Positions 50,601 to 61,639 of a DNA stretch of 64,000 nt are shown here, piece after piece (position 1 is the stretch's first letter; every line of letters begins with the position of its first letter). The DNA lies in contig NC_081411.1 in the NCBI RefSeq assembly GCF_030272615.1, positions 161,284,089 to 161,348,088 on the forward strand, given 5' to 3'. Under the pieces are notes generated by a model. That model searched no databases, was not told the DNA's origin, and saw only the letters and a program-made list of their open reading frames with translations. This DNA comes from Cryptomeria japonica (Eukaryota > Streptophyta > Pinopsida > Cupressales > Cupressaceae). The position numbers and the translations under genes are program-made.

Positions 50601-50823
50601 TTTTAAAAACATTACAATTCGCCCATGCAAAAAAAATTTGGGTTTTAAAAACATTACAATTCACCAGGATTTTTCACAAACTTTGAGCAATCATGGCTAA
50701 TTTGCCAAAGGAGATTATTATTTTTCTTCATAAACCACAAAAATTCGCCAATAAAATTAAAATTTTCCTCGGGAATTATACAGCTTTTGCCAAGTTTTTA
50801 CACCTTGTCCAAGGGGGGGTTTC

Positions 50824-51590
50824 TTAAAGTTTTCCCTGGGTGAAAGACTTAGGGTTTTTCAAAATAGGAGAGGGTTTAACCTCATGATCTTTAGCACACT
50901 CCATAAATAGGAGGATTAAACCCTCATGCAGAACTAGATCATCCTCATTCTTAAAATGCTTATGAATAGATAGCTCCAAAGAAGATAACAAATAAAATAG
51001 AACGGAAATTCTTTTGTCATGCCTAAAATTATTGACAATCGTGAAATGGTAAGAGAAAATGCTAGAAAAGGGGCCATCAAGAGTTATGTACCTCATTATG
51101 AACTCTGCCATGTCTGCCCAGAGACTCTGAAGGTCTAACCTATTATAGCCGCCATCTCGGTTCTTCTTAACCCTTTTTCTTTCACTCTATTTTTCATAGA
51201 AAACTAAGAGGGCTTCTTCCAAATTCTTCCTTTCCTTTAAAATTTTCCTACGCTCCATACTGATCCCATAAATCTCAGTAATAAAGGATTCATCAATTTT
51301 GAACTCTGCCCCATACACACACAACACCCTATTATCCCAATTGCTCACAAACAAATCTGTGAACTTATGGTTCTATCCATGAAGTTTTGAAACAAAGGGC
51401 TCCATTCCTCCATCTACGAATTCCCTCCAGACCTCCTCATTTTTCTCCTAAAGCTCACACGAGGATGGCTCCACTTTGTTCTTGTCTCCCCCCATTAGGT
51501 TACTGCCTCTGTAAGTCTTTCCAATGACACCAATACCAGGCTTCAGATAGGCACAAAACATGCAGATTTTGGTTGTTTCTCAATAGTAAT
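50824..51590 (-). pseudogene. Element protein fragment, possible relative of the 44-47 kb frame
   Basis: A minus-strand frame of about 250 codons with three stops (near 51453, 51375 and 51187). It reads NEEVWREFVDGGMEPFVSKL, then FVSNWDNRVLCVYGAEFKID and ESFITEIYGISMERRK. After that come WADMAEFIMRYITLDGPFSS, IFSYHFTIVNNFRH and ISVLFYLLSSLELSIHKHF. The order (Trp-rich start, an FxI-E-xITEIYGI helix, then F..HF...N and a hydrophobic helix) parallels the globular part of the 44-47 kb frame. No enzyme motif. Family unassigned. Confidence 0.55.
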
Positions 51591-52074
51591 TTGTCCAATG
51601 GGAAATAAAAGGACTCAATTATGGAAGTATGATCGAATAAAAGAGACAAAAAAAGGGTTACTACACTTGCTCAAGAACAAGTTCCCATTCATGATGAAGT
51701 GGTTGCAATTCAGGAAAGACAAGAAATTGGCCTAGTCAATCCAGAAATTTTTTCTTTGGTATGGAAGATTTTATGGAGATGGATGAAGATGCTATTTTCA
51801 ATGAGATTTCAGTTGAGGATATGGTACCAAAAATCACATTGAAATTACACTATAAGAAATCTGGGATGAATAGTTTCAAGATAAATCTCTAATTGGAAGA
51901 GAACAATTGTTTGCAAAGTTATTTAGGAGAAAAGAAATGTCTCCCATTTTGGAGTTGTTGGGTGTTGATAACAAGAAGAAATCATCAGACGAATCAGTAA
52001 ATTAGATAGTTATTGAAAATTTACAAGAAGCTCTGAAATGTATCGAGAGCACGAGTTGAACTGTCGATTTAAGT
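51591..52074. other. Probable degraded 5' part of the transposase-like gene
   Basis: A plus-strand ATG at 51598 begins MGNKRTQLWKYDRIKETKK, then frames break repeatedly. Likely upstream coding sequence of the next gene, but too decayed to define. Confidence 0.3.
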
Positions 52075-54662
52075 GCTGCTCGAAGAGCATTAACGACTAT
52101 GATTTCTAGTAAGAAATTATCACATAGAAGACAAAATCAATCAACTGCCCAGTTACTGGATGTGTCTAGAAGAATTGTCCAGAGATTTATTAGGAAAATA
52201 AATAGGTTCGATGAGAATATTGAAAATAATTGGGTCAATATTTGCAGGGTTCCTCAAAAAGATAGAATAGTTGAAGATGTAAAAAGACTTGTTATTGAAT
52301 ATTGGACTAGTCACTCTTGTGTACTTTCTTCTAATAAAAAATACTATATAGATTAGGGATGAAGATGGTACAAAAATTTCACACCCAAAATAGTTTATAG
52401 ACACAACACAAGTGAACTGTTTGAAGCATTCAAACAAGAATTCCTAGATGTCAAGATATGTCAAAGGATGTTTGAGGGATTACGATCATGTTTTGTGCAT
52501 ATTAATATGGTATGTGAAACTTGTTGTTGTTGAAATCACATTGAGTTTTAGTTGCACCTCCAATCATATAAAAAGGTAATGATGATAACTAATCCAAATG
52601 TAGTCATCCCTACAAGTACACCACAATTTGTGAAGTCTATTTTATGTGATAGATTAAAAGGTTCAGATGAGTTCAATGTACAATGTATAAAAAGTACATG
52701 TGATGATTGTGGAGATTTGAAGAGATTTGTACAAATTGAGAACATTGATCTTTCAGTGAAATTTTTGTGGAAGAGATTTGAATATGAGAAATATCAGACA
52801 AAGTTAGGAGCTGAATCAAAAAAAAAATGTTAAAAGCGAGTGAATTTCCTCACAAAGAGTTTATGTGTAGATTTCAGAATATGATATATCCACATATCCA
52901 ACATTTTCATGGTGCAAGATGGCAAGCTAAACAGTTTCGTATCTTATAAAATTATTCTCTCAATAATAGACTTCTCTGAGAACTATACATTTAGTCCTCA
53001 CATAGAGATTCAAAGTCAATACTATCATTTTGAGCAGGTTGCAATCTTTTTACAAGTTTTGTATAGACATGTGGAGTTTCATGTGTATAATGTAGAATAT
53101 GGTGAAGATGAACACATTATCATTAAGGAAGTTCATTTTTATATTAATGATGATGCTATTCATGATAGGAGTTATGTAACACATTGTTTTGAGATTTTTA
53201 TTGAAAATATCATACAGCGTCGGATAAATGCTTCACAACACTGGATTTGGTTTGATGGATATGCTGGTAAGCATAAAAAATTAATTAAATTTCTTGTAGT
53301 CTTTTAATTAACTAGTATAAATAAATTTTTTAAATTAATATATATTACATTTGATTGTAACTTCATAGGACAATTTAAATCTGCAAAAGCGTTCAATTGG
53401 TTGTCACAATAGCATGCTAAACATGATCTAATGTTTTTGTGGAACTTGTTTGAGAGCAGACATTGAAAAGGAGAGCATGATGGAGTAGGAGCATGTGTGA
53501 AGTGTGCATTTTTTGCCAACATGAACTTTGAGGTACATGATCAACGTATATTTATGTACTTCATTCAAGAAATCTCTATTTACTTGAGTATTTATCTTAT
53601 GGGTCATAGTTAAATTGCTAAAATAAGTTAATGCCTAGGTAATAGCATACGAAATTCAAACATGAGATAGTAGAATGGTGCAAAAATCATTTTGGTGTTC
53701 CTGACACATCATACAACAAATGTTATTTTTAGGAAGTTAAAGAAATTGATTAATCCAATCCATATAATTGCCAAACAATTAATGGTATTAGAAGTTTGCA
53801 TCAAGTGATGACTACAGGACATAGAAAACCTCTTGTGGTTCAGGTAAGAGAACTTAGAATTTATTTTTATATTGAAATTGTATTGAAGATAAGTCATGTC
53901 TACTAAACTTAACAAACCTCTTTTGATTCAGGTAAGGGAAAAATCAATTTTTGGTATTGACTACATTGAAAACAACACAAATAGTCAACAATGTTAGAAC
54001 ATTAGACATGGATTTGTTTCACAATCGGAGATCAAACAATTAGTCACAATGCCTCCTTATGAAGATACCGACATTGTAGATATTCATGATCCTCTATATT
54101 CAATTGATTATGAATGTGTTTCTCATTTAGTTGTGCTAGGTACACTTGCATTTTATTAAATATCCTTATGTATTTTCATGTAGTTTGTTTAAATTTAAAT
54201 TAAATTTAAATTTTTCATACATTCTACAATAAACTTTATAATTTAATTATTTGTAATTTGTGGTATACAGGTGCTATTTTTGTCGTGGTTGTAGATCTTG
54301 ACAATGTAGAAGATGTTGACTATTACCTACTAAGATGCACAAAACCAAAATGTAAACTGTTAGAAACAATGGAAGATGATGATGGGAAACAATATCCCAC
54401 TGGATCAGTCATTGTTGAAGGTACTTATTATCAAGAAACCAAAATAGATAACAATGGTGTTATATTTACTGAATACATGCCTAGCCAAAAAGTTTTGCAT
54501 TATAGTCACTTAGTTATAGCAACAAGATTACATTTTGAAACTTTACCAAAAAAGGCTCGTGGCTCCCAAAAGTGGAGGTTGCCTTTTGAAGATCATGAAA
54601 GGATATTAGAGATAGTAAAATATAGAGAGTATCAAGGTTTTATGTACCATGATTTCACTTAA
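52075..54662 (+). pseudogene. Multi-exon transposase-like gene, family unassigned
   Basis: Splicing out clear GT-AG introns restores a coherent protein: 53267-53368, about 53535-53639, 53844-53931 and 54140-54270. Landmarks in order: a DNA-binding-like N-terminus (SHRRQNQSTAQLLDVSRRIV), CETCCC with a following His (about 52520), IIDFSENYTFSPHIEIQSQY (about 52960), IWFDGYAGQFKSAKAFNWL (across the first intron), and FESRH-stop-KGEHDGVGACVK (about 53450). The tail is EDVDYYLLRCTKPKC and SQKVLHYSHLVIATRL. The pattern (S/A)ENY, DG.A.QFK and GHGKG.HDG.GA resembles a widespread, poorly named eukaryotic element family with a DDE-like core. The catalytic assignment is inference. At least eight stops and several frameshifts make it inactive. 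Confidence 0.72.
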
Positions 54663-54699
54663 CTTGTTAGTACAAGTGAACTCATATTTTTTTTACCAT

Positions 54700-54965
54700 G
54701 ATACATTTATATATATGCATATATGTATGTACATTCAAGTTATTTTTTTTTATGGTCATACATATATACATATGTACACATGTACATTTGAGTTATATTT
54801 TTTTATTGTCATACATATGTACATATGTACATTCGAGCTATTTGTGGGATTGTCATACATATATACATATGTACACATGTACACATATGCATATATACAA
54901 ATACACCCAGTTATTTTTTGCAATATATACATATGTACACATGTACATTTGAGTTATTCTGTTCA
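54700..54965. repeat. Tandem repeat of about 65 bp with TACATATGTACA palindromes
   Basis: About four units: gtcatacatatatacatatg, tacacatgtacat, t(c/t)gagttatttttt. It directly follows the transposase-like gene and may be subterminal sequence of that element. Tyr/His/Cys frames across it are artefacts. Confidence 0.8.
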
Positions 54966-55950
54966 TAAATCGATCCTTAGATGATTATGGACAAATAGTC
55001 TCTCAAGTTTGAGTTTTCTTTTCTTATAATTTTAAAATTTGATCACATTTGAGATGATCATCTTTTAAAGTGAATGATTTATCCTTTTTTTATAGTTTAA
55101 ATTTTCTTCTTGGGCAAATAAATAATTCATTATTGACTCAAATTGATAAGAGGTATAATTATTTGTATAATTTTTCTCTTATAGGTAGTATAATTCTTAT
55201 TGAGCTTAAATAATTTATTTGTTTGATGAAATTTAGTTGTTTCTTTTAATTATCCGCTTATAAAATAATTATGACAATTGATTATTTTAATTCTATTTAA
55301 GTTATTAATGATCTTATATAAATATTGAAATAACAATCTATATATACTAATTCAAATTTAATGTCAAATGTTTGATATTTATTTTACGTGAAAAAAATTC
55401 ATAAATTTGAATTATATCTACATATATAAGATGTGTTTATAATATCATCGTTTTCCAAAAAGTAAAGTTACAAATATAATATTCTCTTCATGAAATAAAT
55501 TAAAATTAGTTAATTTATTGTTATTTATTACTCTTGAAAATATTGACATGCATACATAAATAATAACTAAATATCAAGATTTATCATCTAGAATAACATG
55601 ATCAATTCTATGTAACTTGAACTAATTATAAAAATATAACATGGGCTCATAAAACATGTAATAAACAAAATAGTGAAATTAAAGATTACAACATCACATG
55701 TCAGATAAACAAAGTGTCAAATAAAACATACAAGTGTCAAATACATGCATGAAACTACATACAAGTGTCAAATAAAATGTCACATGTATATCTGCAACAT
55801 ATATGTAAAAAAAATTTGCATTGTACATATAATCTCATCAAAAAAGGATCATAAACTATGTCGGTGGGCCCTCCATTGATCCATGTCCTAAATGTTATCT
55901 TTGCACAAGAAAGTACATGTACACGTAAGCACACGCATATATAAGAACAT
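54966..55950. other. AT-rich gene-free spacer
   Basis: No coding frame. A short echo of acaagtgtcaaata occurs three times near 55680-55780. Confidence 0.55.
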
Positions 55951-55969
55951 GGTAGAAATAAATATTATC

Positions 55970-56108
55970 TCACCATAAGAATGCAAATTTTAATTCAACA
56001 TTAGTACATGCAAATTTTACCTGGTCTGACCCATCATCTGCACCATTAGAGCGTGCATGCACCATAGGAATTTGAGATGAAGAACTCAAACATGGTCCAC
56101 ATACCAGG

Positions 56109-56157
<49 letters not shown>

Positions 56158-57790
56158 AAAAATTGCTAACATGCATGTCTTTGAATTGAAATGAGCTCTC
56201 AAGATAGGTACACCTATTTAAATCTTAAAATACCCGACTGTGACTACGTGTAGGAGCAGAAGGAGGCTGCAAATCTCCTAATGTCTCCATTGTAAAAGGA
56301 CACTGCATATAATTCAAAATTCAAATTGTGTTGACAAATTTGAAGTTGAAATGCACTATTTAAAATCAATTAAATACTATGACCTTACAACAAAAATAAT
56401 GTGTACCTCATGAGACTCGAAGGCTCTACCGATCCTACTGACCTCAAATGAGTGGAAGGACACATGGTCTATATCCAGATTAACATCGTCCATGTCAACA
56501 AGTAGACTAGTATAGTGACCATGACCTTGAGGAGGAGGTGTAAAAGTAACAGGCAACAATGGTGTATTTCAAGGAGGCTCAAGTGTTGGATCGACTGGTG
56601 TAGGCTGAGGAGGAGGTGTGGGATCAACTGATGTATGTGGAGGAGGGGCTGTAGGATTCACTATAATTCCCTCCTCTCCCTCCATATCACTATGAGATGC
56701 TCTACCATCATGGCTCCTAGATCCACCTCCATGTACATGGCCTCTCACCCGTGTTGGCACCTCCTCGAGTGGGATCCAAAGATAAGAATAAATAAATGCG
56801 TAAGAATCCAATAAATCATTAGACAACAATGCACTCATCTACTGCAAAGGATTAACATTTGTCAAATGCGCAATGTTAAGTAGATATGGTATGTCTACAC
56901 GGGCGTAAGGATCAGTGGCATTGCTCGATGTCACATCTGTTGCGTGTGGAATGGTATTCTATGACTGCAACAAATATCTCCCAACACAATTAGATGACAT
57001 CTGATTGACCTAAGTCACAATGTGTCTAATACTGGAGAACATGTGTCACCTGGCATCATCCGTTACTGCATTCATTGCCTGTGATAATTCCAAACATTTT
57101 GGTAGAACCAAAAGGTTTGAAGCAACTAATGCCCATTTATTAATGAGCACGAGTGCATTAGGTCATCTATATTTATCGCTCAGCCTCCCCCTCCTGTGCC
57201 CAATATTTGTTGGTATAGATGTGTAATCTACATCCATGGCCATGTGAAACTTTGAAACAATTGCTTGCAGAAATAAAGTGGCAACTCATCCTTTTGTGGC
57301 CACATATGATGAGCTGCCAACCATTTGGGATAGATGAATTGTGCCACAATTAGATTAGTGCCTCTGGTCACTAAATATCCCCTAATCTTATGCTGACTCC
57401 CCTAATAATGGGGGAACATGGTATGTACCTATGTTGAAGATACAGTCTCTGAGATGGTTTTCCATCCCACTGTGCCAGTCACACTATAAGAAAGGTAGGT
57501 ATAGAAAGAGTCAATAGAGATATCAGCATATCGATTATATGTATGCACATTGTCAACCATGTTCATCAACTCATCCCTAATGCTCTTTGCCCTTTCCTTA
57601 TTTGGATGGTTAGGGACATTCAGTTATGTATTGTAAAGATGCGTTATGACATAATGTAAAGAGTCAATGGTTTCAACAAAAAGTCGAGCCCTAAAATCAT
57701 AGTCATGTGGAGGTATTTGACCAAACTATGCGGATGTTTGGTCACCCTCACGATGCACACTATAATCAGATGGATCATGATTGGCCGTGT
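55970..57790 (-). pseudogene. Degraded spliced gene of unknown family
   Basis: From about 57790 leftwards a minus-strand frame reads HDPSDYSVHREGDQTS, DYDFRARLFVETIDSLHYVI, KERAKSIRDELMNMVDNVHT, YTYLSYSVTGTVGWKTIS, LVTRGTNLIVAQFIYPKWLA, IPTNIGHRRGRLSDKYR and INKWALVASNLLVLPKCLEL. It then passes through YLWIPLEEVPTRVRGHVHGG to a Pro-rich repeat (PPPHTSVDPTPPP). Exon-end signals follow: donor after ESHE at about 56410, acceptor tatatgcag at about 56310, donor after SHSR at about 56233, and a last donor after DDGSDQ near 56020. About ten in-frame stops. No domain recognised. It converges with the transposase-like gene, so it may be the second gene of the same element. Confidence 0.5.
56112..56153. 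repeat. TA dinucleotide microsatellite
   Basis: About 21 perfect ta units, lying in the likely intron of the minus-strand gene. Confidence 0.95.
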
Positions 57791-58000
57791 GAAAAATATC
57801 TGTGTGTATAGTTATAAAAGCTAATAATTTTAAAACTAATTATTCAAAACTATTTTAAAATAATTCAAACTAATTATGAAAACTATTCTAAACTAACTCA
57901 AACATATTTGAAAATGATACAAAATTTGTAATTTATAGTAATTCGGAGTAATTGAAACATTTGATACAAATTACTTTAAAGAAACATTAAAATTAAATAC
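57791..58000. other. Short AT-rich spacer
   Basis: Contains repeated aaactatt/aactaattt phrases, no gene. Confidence 0.5.
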
Positions 58001-58176
58001 ATATCTATACACATACACATACACCTACATACACCTATACATAGAAACACACACATACAAACATATACATGGACACATACATGAATGTATATACACACAC
58101 ACATACACACATACACATACACATACACATATGTACACATACATATACATTACATACATACACACATATGCACACA

Positions 58177-58207
<31 letters not shown>

Positions 58208-58791
58208 GTACACATCCACATACACACATACATACACATACACACATACACATACATACATCCATCCACTTAGACATATACATACATACACATACATACA
58301 CATACACATACACATACATACACATACATGCACATACATATAGACATAAACACATACACATACATACATACATACATACATACATACATACATACACATA
58401 TACATACATACACATACACATACATACACACATACAAACATTTGCACATACACATACATACACATACACATGGATACGCATACACATATGCATACACATA
58501 CACATACACATATGCATACACATACACATACACATATGCATACACATACACATACACATACACATACATACACTGTATAAACACACACATACATACACAC
58601 ATACATACACATATACATACATACATATAGACATACACATACACATAGACATATACATGCATACATACATCATACATATATACATACATACACACAAACA
58701 CATACATACATACATAGATACATACGTACATACATACATACATACACAAATACATATACACATACACATACACACATACATACACATACAT

Positions 58792-58822
<31 letters not shown>

Positions 58823-59163
58823 TACACACATACACACATACATAGATACACATATGTACAAATACATACATACATATACATACACATACACATACATACA
58901 CGCATACATGCATACGTACACATACATATAAATACACACATACATACATATATGTACACATACATATATACATGTACATACACATACAAATACATACACA
59001 TATGTACGTACACATATACATACATACACATACATACACATGTACACACATACAAATATACACATGCATACATACATATACACATACATACACCCACACA
59101 TACATATACATACATACATACACATATAGATATACATACATACATACACATACACATACACAT

Positions 59164-59254
<91 letters not shown>

Positions 59255-59275
59255 TACATACACATACACCTACAC

Positions 59276-59342
<67 letters not shown>

Positions 59343-59420
59343 TACATACAGACATACACATACACATATACATACATGCACATACACATACATACATATA
59401 CACATACACACACACATACA
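58001..59420 (-). repeat. CATA/CACATA microsatellite
   Basis: About 1.4 kb of cata, caca and cacata units. A nearly pure cacata hexamer run lies at about 59160-59345 and a tatgcatacacatacaca unit repeats near 58480-58560. Frames of up to 525 codons on the minus strand come from the stop-free repeat. Confidence 0.97.
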
Positions 59421-59592
59421 CCCATACATATGTGTATATGTGTGTGTATGTGTATGTGTATGTGCATGTGCATGTGCAGGTGCAGGTGTAGGTGCAAGTA
59501 CAAGTGCAAGTGTATGTGCATGTGCAGGTGTATGTGTACATGTGAGTCTGGGTGTGGGTGTGGGTGTATGTGTCTGTGTCTTTGTATGCTCG
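59421..59592 (+). repeat. Inverted continuation of the microsatellite (TATG/TGTG), then GTGCAGGT variants
   Basis: At about 59421-59435 the sequence changes from cacacccatac to atgtgtatatgtgtgtg, so the same repeat continues on the other strand. It then grades into tgcatgtgcaggtgtaggtg and gggtgtgggtgtatgtg. Confidence 0.9.
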
Positions 59593-60008
59593 TACAAGGA
59601 TTTTCTTTGCATGTGTAATGTATTGATTACAATTTTTTATGGTTTATTCATAAGGGTAATGAGAAAATGAAATTTTTTTGTCATCATTTAATACTAATTT
59701 GGGCATATTTTTCTAATGGTTTCATAGTATTAGTTTTTAAAATTTGCTAGGTTTAATTTCTTTTTAACATTTTTCTAATGCTTTCATTTTAAAAATTTTC
59801 AAAATATTGATAAAGTAGAGAAAAAAATAAAATATAATAAATATATTATTTTTTTAAACTACAAAAACAAAATAAAACAAAAAAAGGAAAAAAAATGTAC
59901 ATACCTAGAAAAACAAGTGCTGACACTAACTCCTTTTCTAGTTCGGCCAAACTCCCAATCTCCTTAGGTTGTAAATGAGGGCCGATTGCCAAAAAATCAG
60001 TTTATATA
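59593..60008. other. AT-rich spacer
   Basis: No gene; A- and T-rich with an aaaacaaaataaaacaaa stretch. Confidence 0.6.
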
Positions 60009-60190
60009 ACTGATAGTTGGTCGGATTGAGTCCGGCTGAACTCAGTCCGGCCAGACTGAGTCCTATCGAACTTAGTCCGGCCGAACTCCGTTCGACTGAA
60101 TTACCGATGCCATTTCGGCATCATGCGGCCCGGGGGTAGTCCGGTTGGATTGAGTCCGACCAAACTCAGTCTGGTCGGACTACCCCCTCT
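60009..60190. repeat. Short GC-richer repeat of gtccgg(c/t)(c/t)gaactcag motifs
   Basis: About nine copies of a 15-20 bp motif (cggccgaactcagtccgg type) in both orientations. The block can pair with itself and includes a CpG-rich island (gcggcccggggg) near 60122-60136, unlike its surroundings. Confidence 0.8.
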
Positions 60191-60545
60191 TAGCCTAAAG
60201 TGTGACACAACTCCATGCCTTTGCCCCCATACTATGGTTTGTTGTTGTGACATAATCACACATCGCCCCATTGCAAATAGGGATTCCCACTTTTTTAGGC
60301 CTAGTTATAGAATAAGGTGTCTTAGTTTAATTTCGTTTAGAGTTAGAGTCTTAAAATTCAATAATACAAAAAAATTCAAAAATTCAAAAATATAAAAAAA
60401 ACAATATATTTTTAAAAACCCCAAAGAAATAAACAAATTTAAAAAATACAAAAATTTCAAAATTCAAAAGATACAAAAAAATTAATTTTTTTTCAAAAAT
60501 ACAAAAAAAATTTAAAAATTGAAAAATCCAAAAAATTAAATTTTT
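60191..60545. other. Spacer ending in A-rich low-complexity tract
   Basis: 60350-60545 consists of aaaaattcaaaaat-type repeats. No gene. Confidence 0.7.
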
Positions 60546-60930
60546 TGACTAAGGCATAGTGATACGTCATGCTTTGCTTTCAAATACATTGCAAGGTCAT
60601 CATGACGTGACACCTTTGCATGCCACCTTTGTACCTTGCTTTCAAATATATCGTGAGTTGTCATCACATGCTACCTTCACGCATTGCTCTCACTAATGTG
60701 CATTGCTGTCACATTGTGGTCACGCAATGATGTCTCGTTACTGTCGGGCAGGGATGTTGCGTTGTTGTCAGGTAGCGATGTTGCATTGTGGTCATGCAGC
60801 AATGGTGCGTTGCTGTCTCGTAGCGATGTCACGTTGCCATTGAACTTCACATCGCATTGTACTTACTACACTTAGTCATCATGCATTGCCTTTGCGCATC
60901 ATTGTCATGCGCTCGTCACATGTTTCTCTC
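60546..60930. repeat. GCATTGC/GCGTTGCTGTC repeat, 24-bp period in its core
   Basis: The core at 60724-60836 has a 24-bp period (gcgttgctgtc..gtagcgatgt), seen in the plus frame as an eight-residue repeat of the type VALLSGSD. Flanks carry looser catgctttgc/cattgctgtcac copies. The 63-codon frame over it is judged a repeat artefact. Confidence 0.75.
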
Positions 60931-61635
60931 ACAATTATCATGGATTTTTACATATGTTGCGCGAAGCCTTTGCACTTACGCTATAGCATTGTGCTTGTCA
61001 TGCCTCGCACGCATCACACATTCAAGAGTTAATTAATGAACAGGTCTCACGACGAACAAAAATGGAGGAGCATAAGTGGGCATGTCATGCGATGAGGTCA
61101 TGAAATCAATGTAGTAGAGAAAAATGATTATGCCTTGCGAGCGCTATCTGCCAACTTGCATTGCATGATGTATTTTTCATGTTGCATTCATCATGATGAT
61201 TCAATGGGTTGATGAAGAGATGTTTAGTGAAACACATTCGGATGGAGCCCACAAGACTCAAGACAACCAACTTATGATTTCAAAAGCAAAATCGAATGCA
61301 CCCTACTTATGATCGATTCAAAGATAATTAATGAGTGTGACAAACTTCAATATAGGGTGGCTGATTAAAGAATACATCAATGAATGCATTTCAACAAAGG
61401 TGGCGAACTTGGTGATTATCGAATCGAACCTTGCAAAGGTTGCCTTCCATAATGCAAGCAGTAAAATACGGTGAACTGCATTCAATGCTAATATTTCGAA
61501 GTTCTCCATGATGATAAGCTTGATGCATATTGAAAATGATTTGATTGGAAGATACTTAGCGAAGGTGGCAAATGCAGTAACAAAGCAATTGATAAATAGA
61601 TGAACAAAAGAAGAGCATTCCACAAAGCATAATAT
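60931..61635. other. Gene-free spacer
   Basis: Balanced composition with many short gatgaa/tgatg phrases. The minus-strand frame at 61318-61623 has no recognisable features. Confidence 0.45.
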
Positions 61636-61639
61636 GAGA

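Noticed and set aside
58025-59670. Cys/Val/Met/Tyr- and Thr/His/Ile-rich frames up to 525 codons
   Set aside because: Products of the stop-free CATA/TATG repeat; present in several frames on both strands at once.
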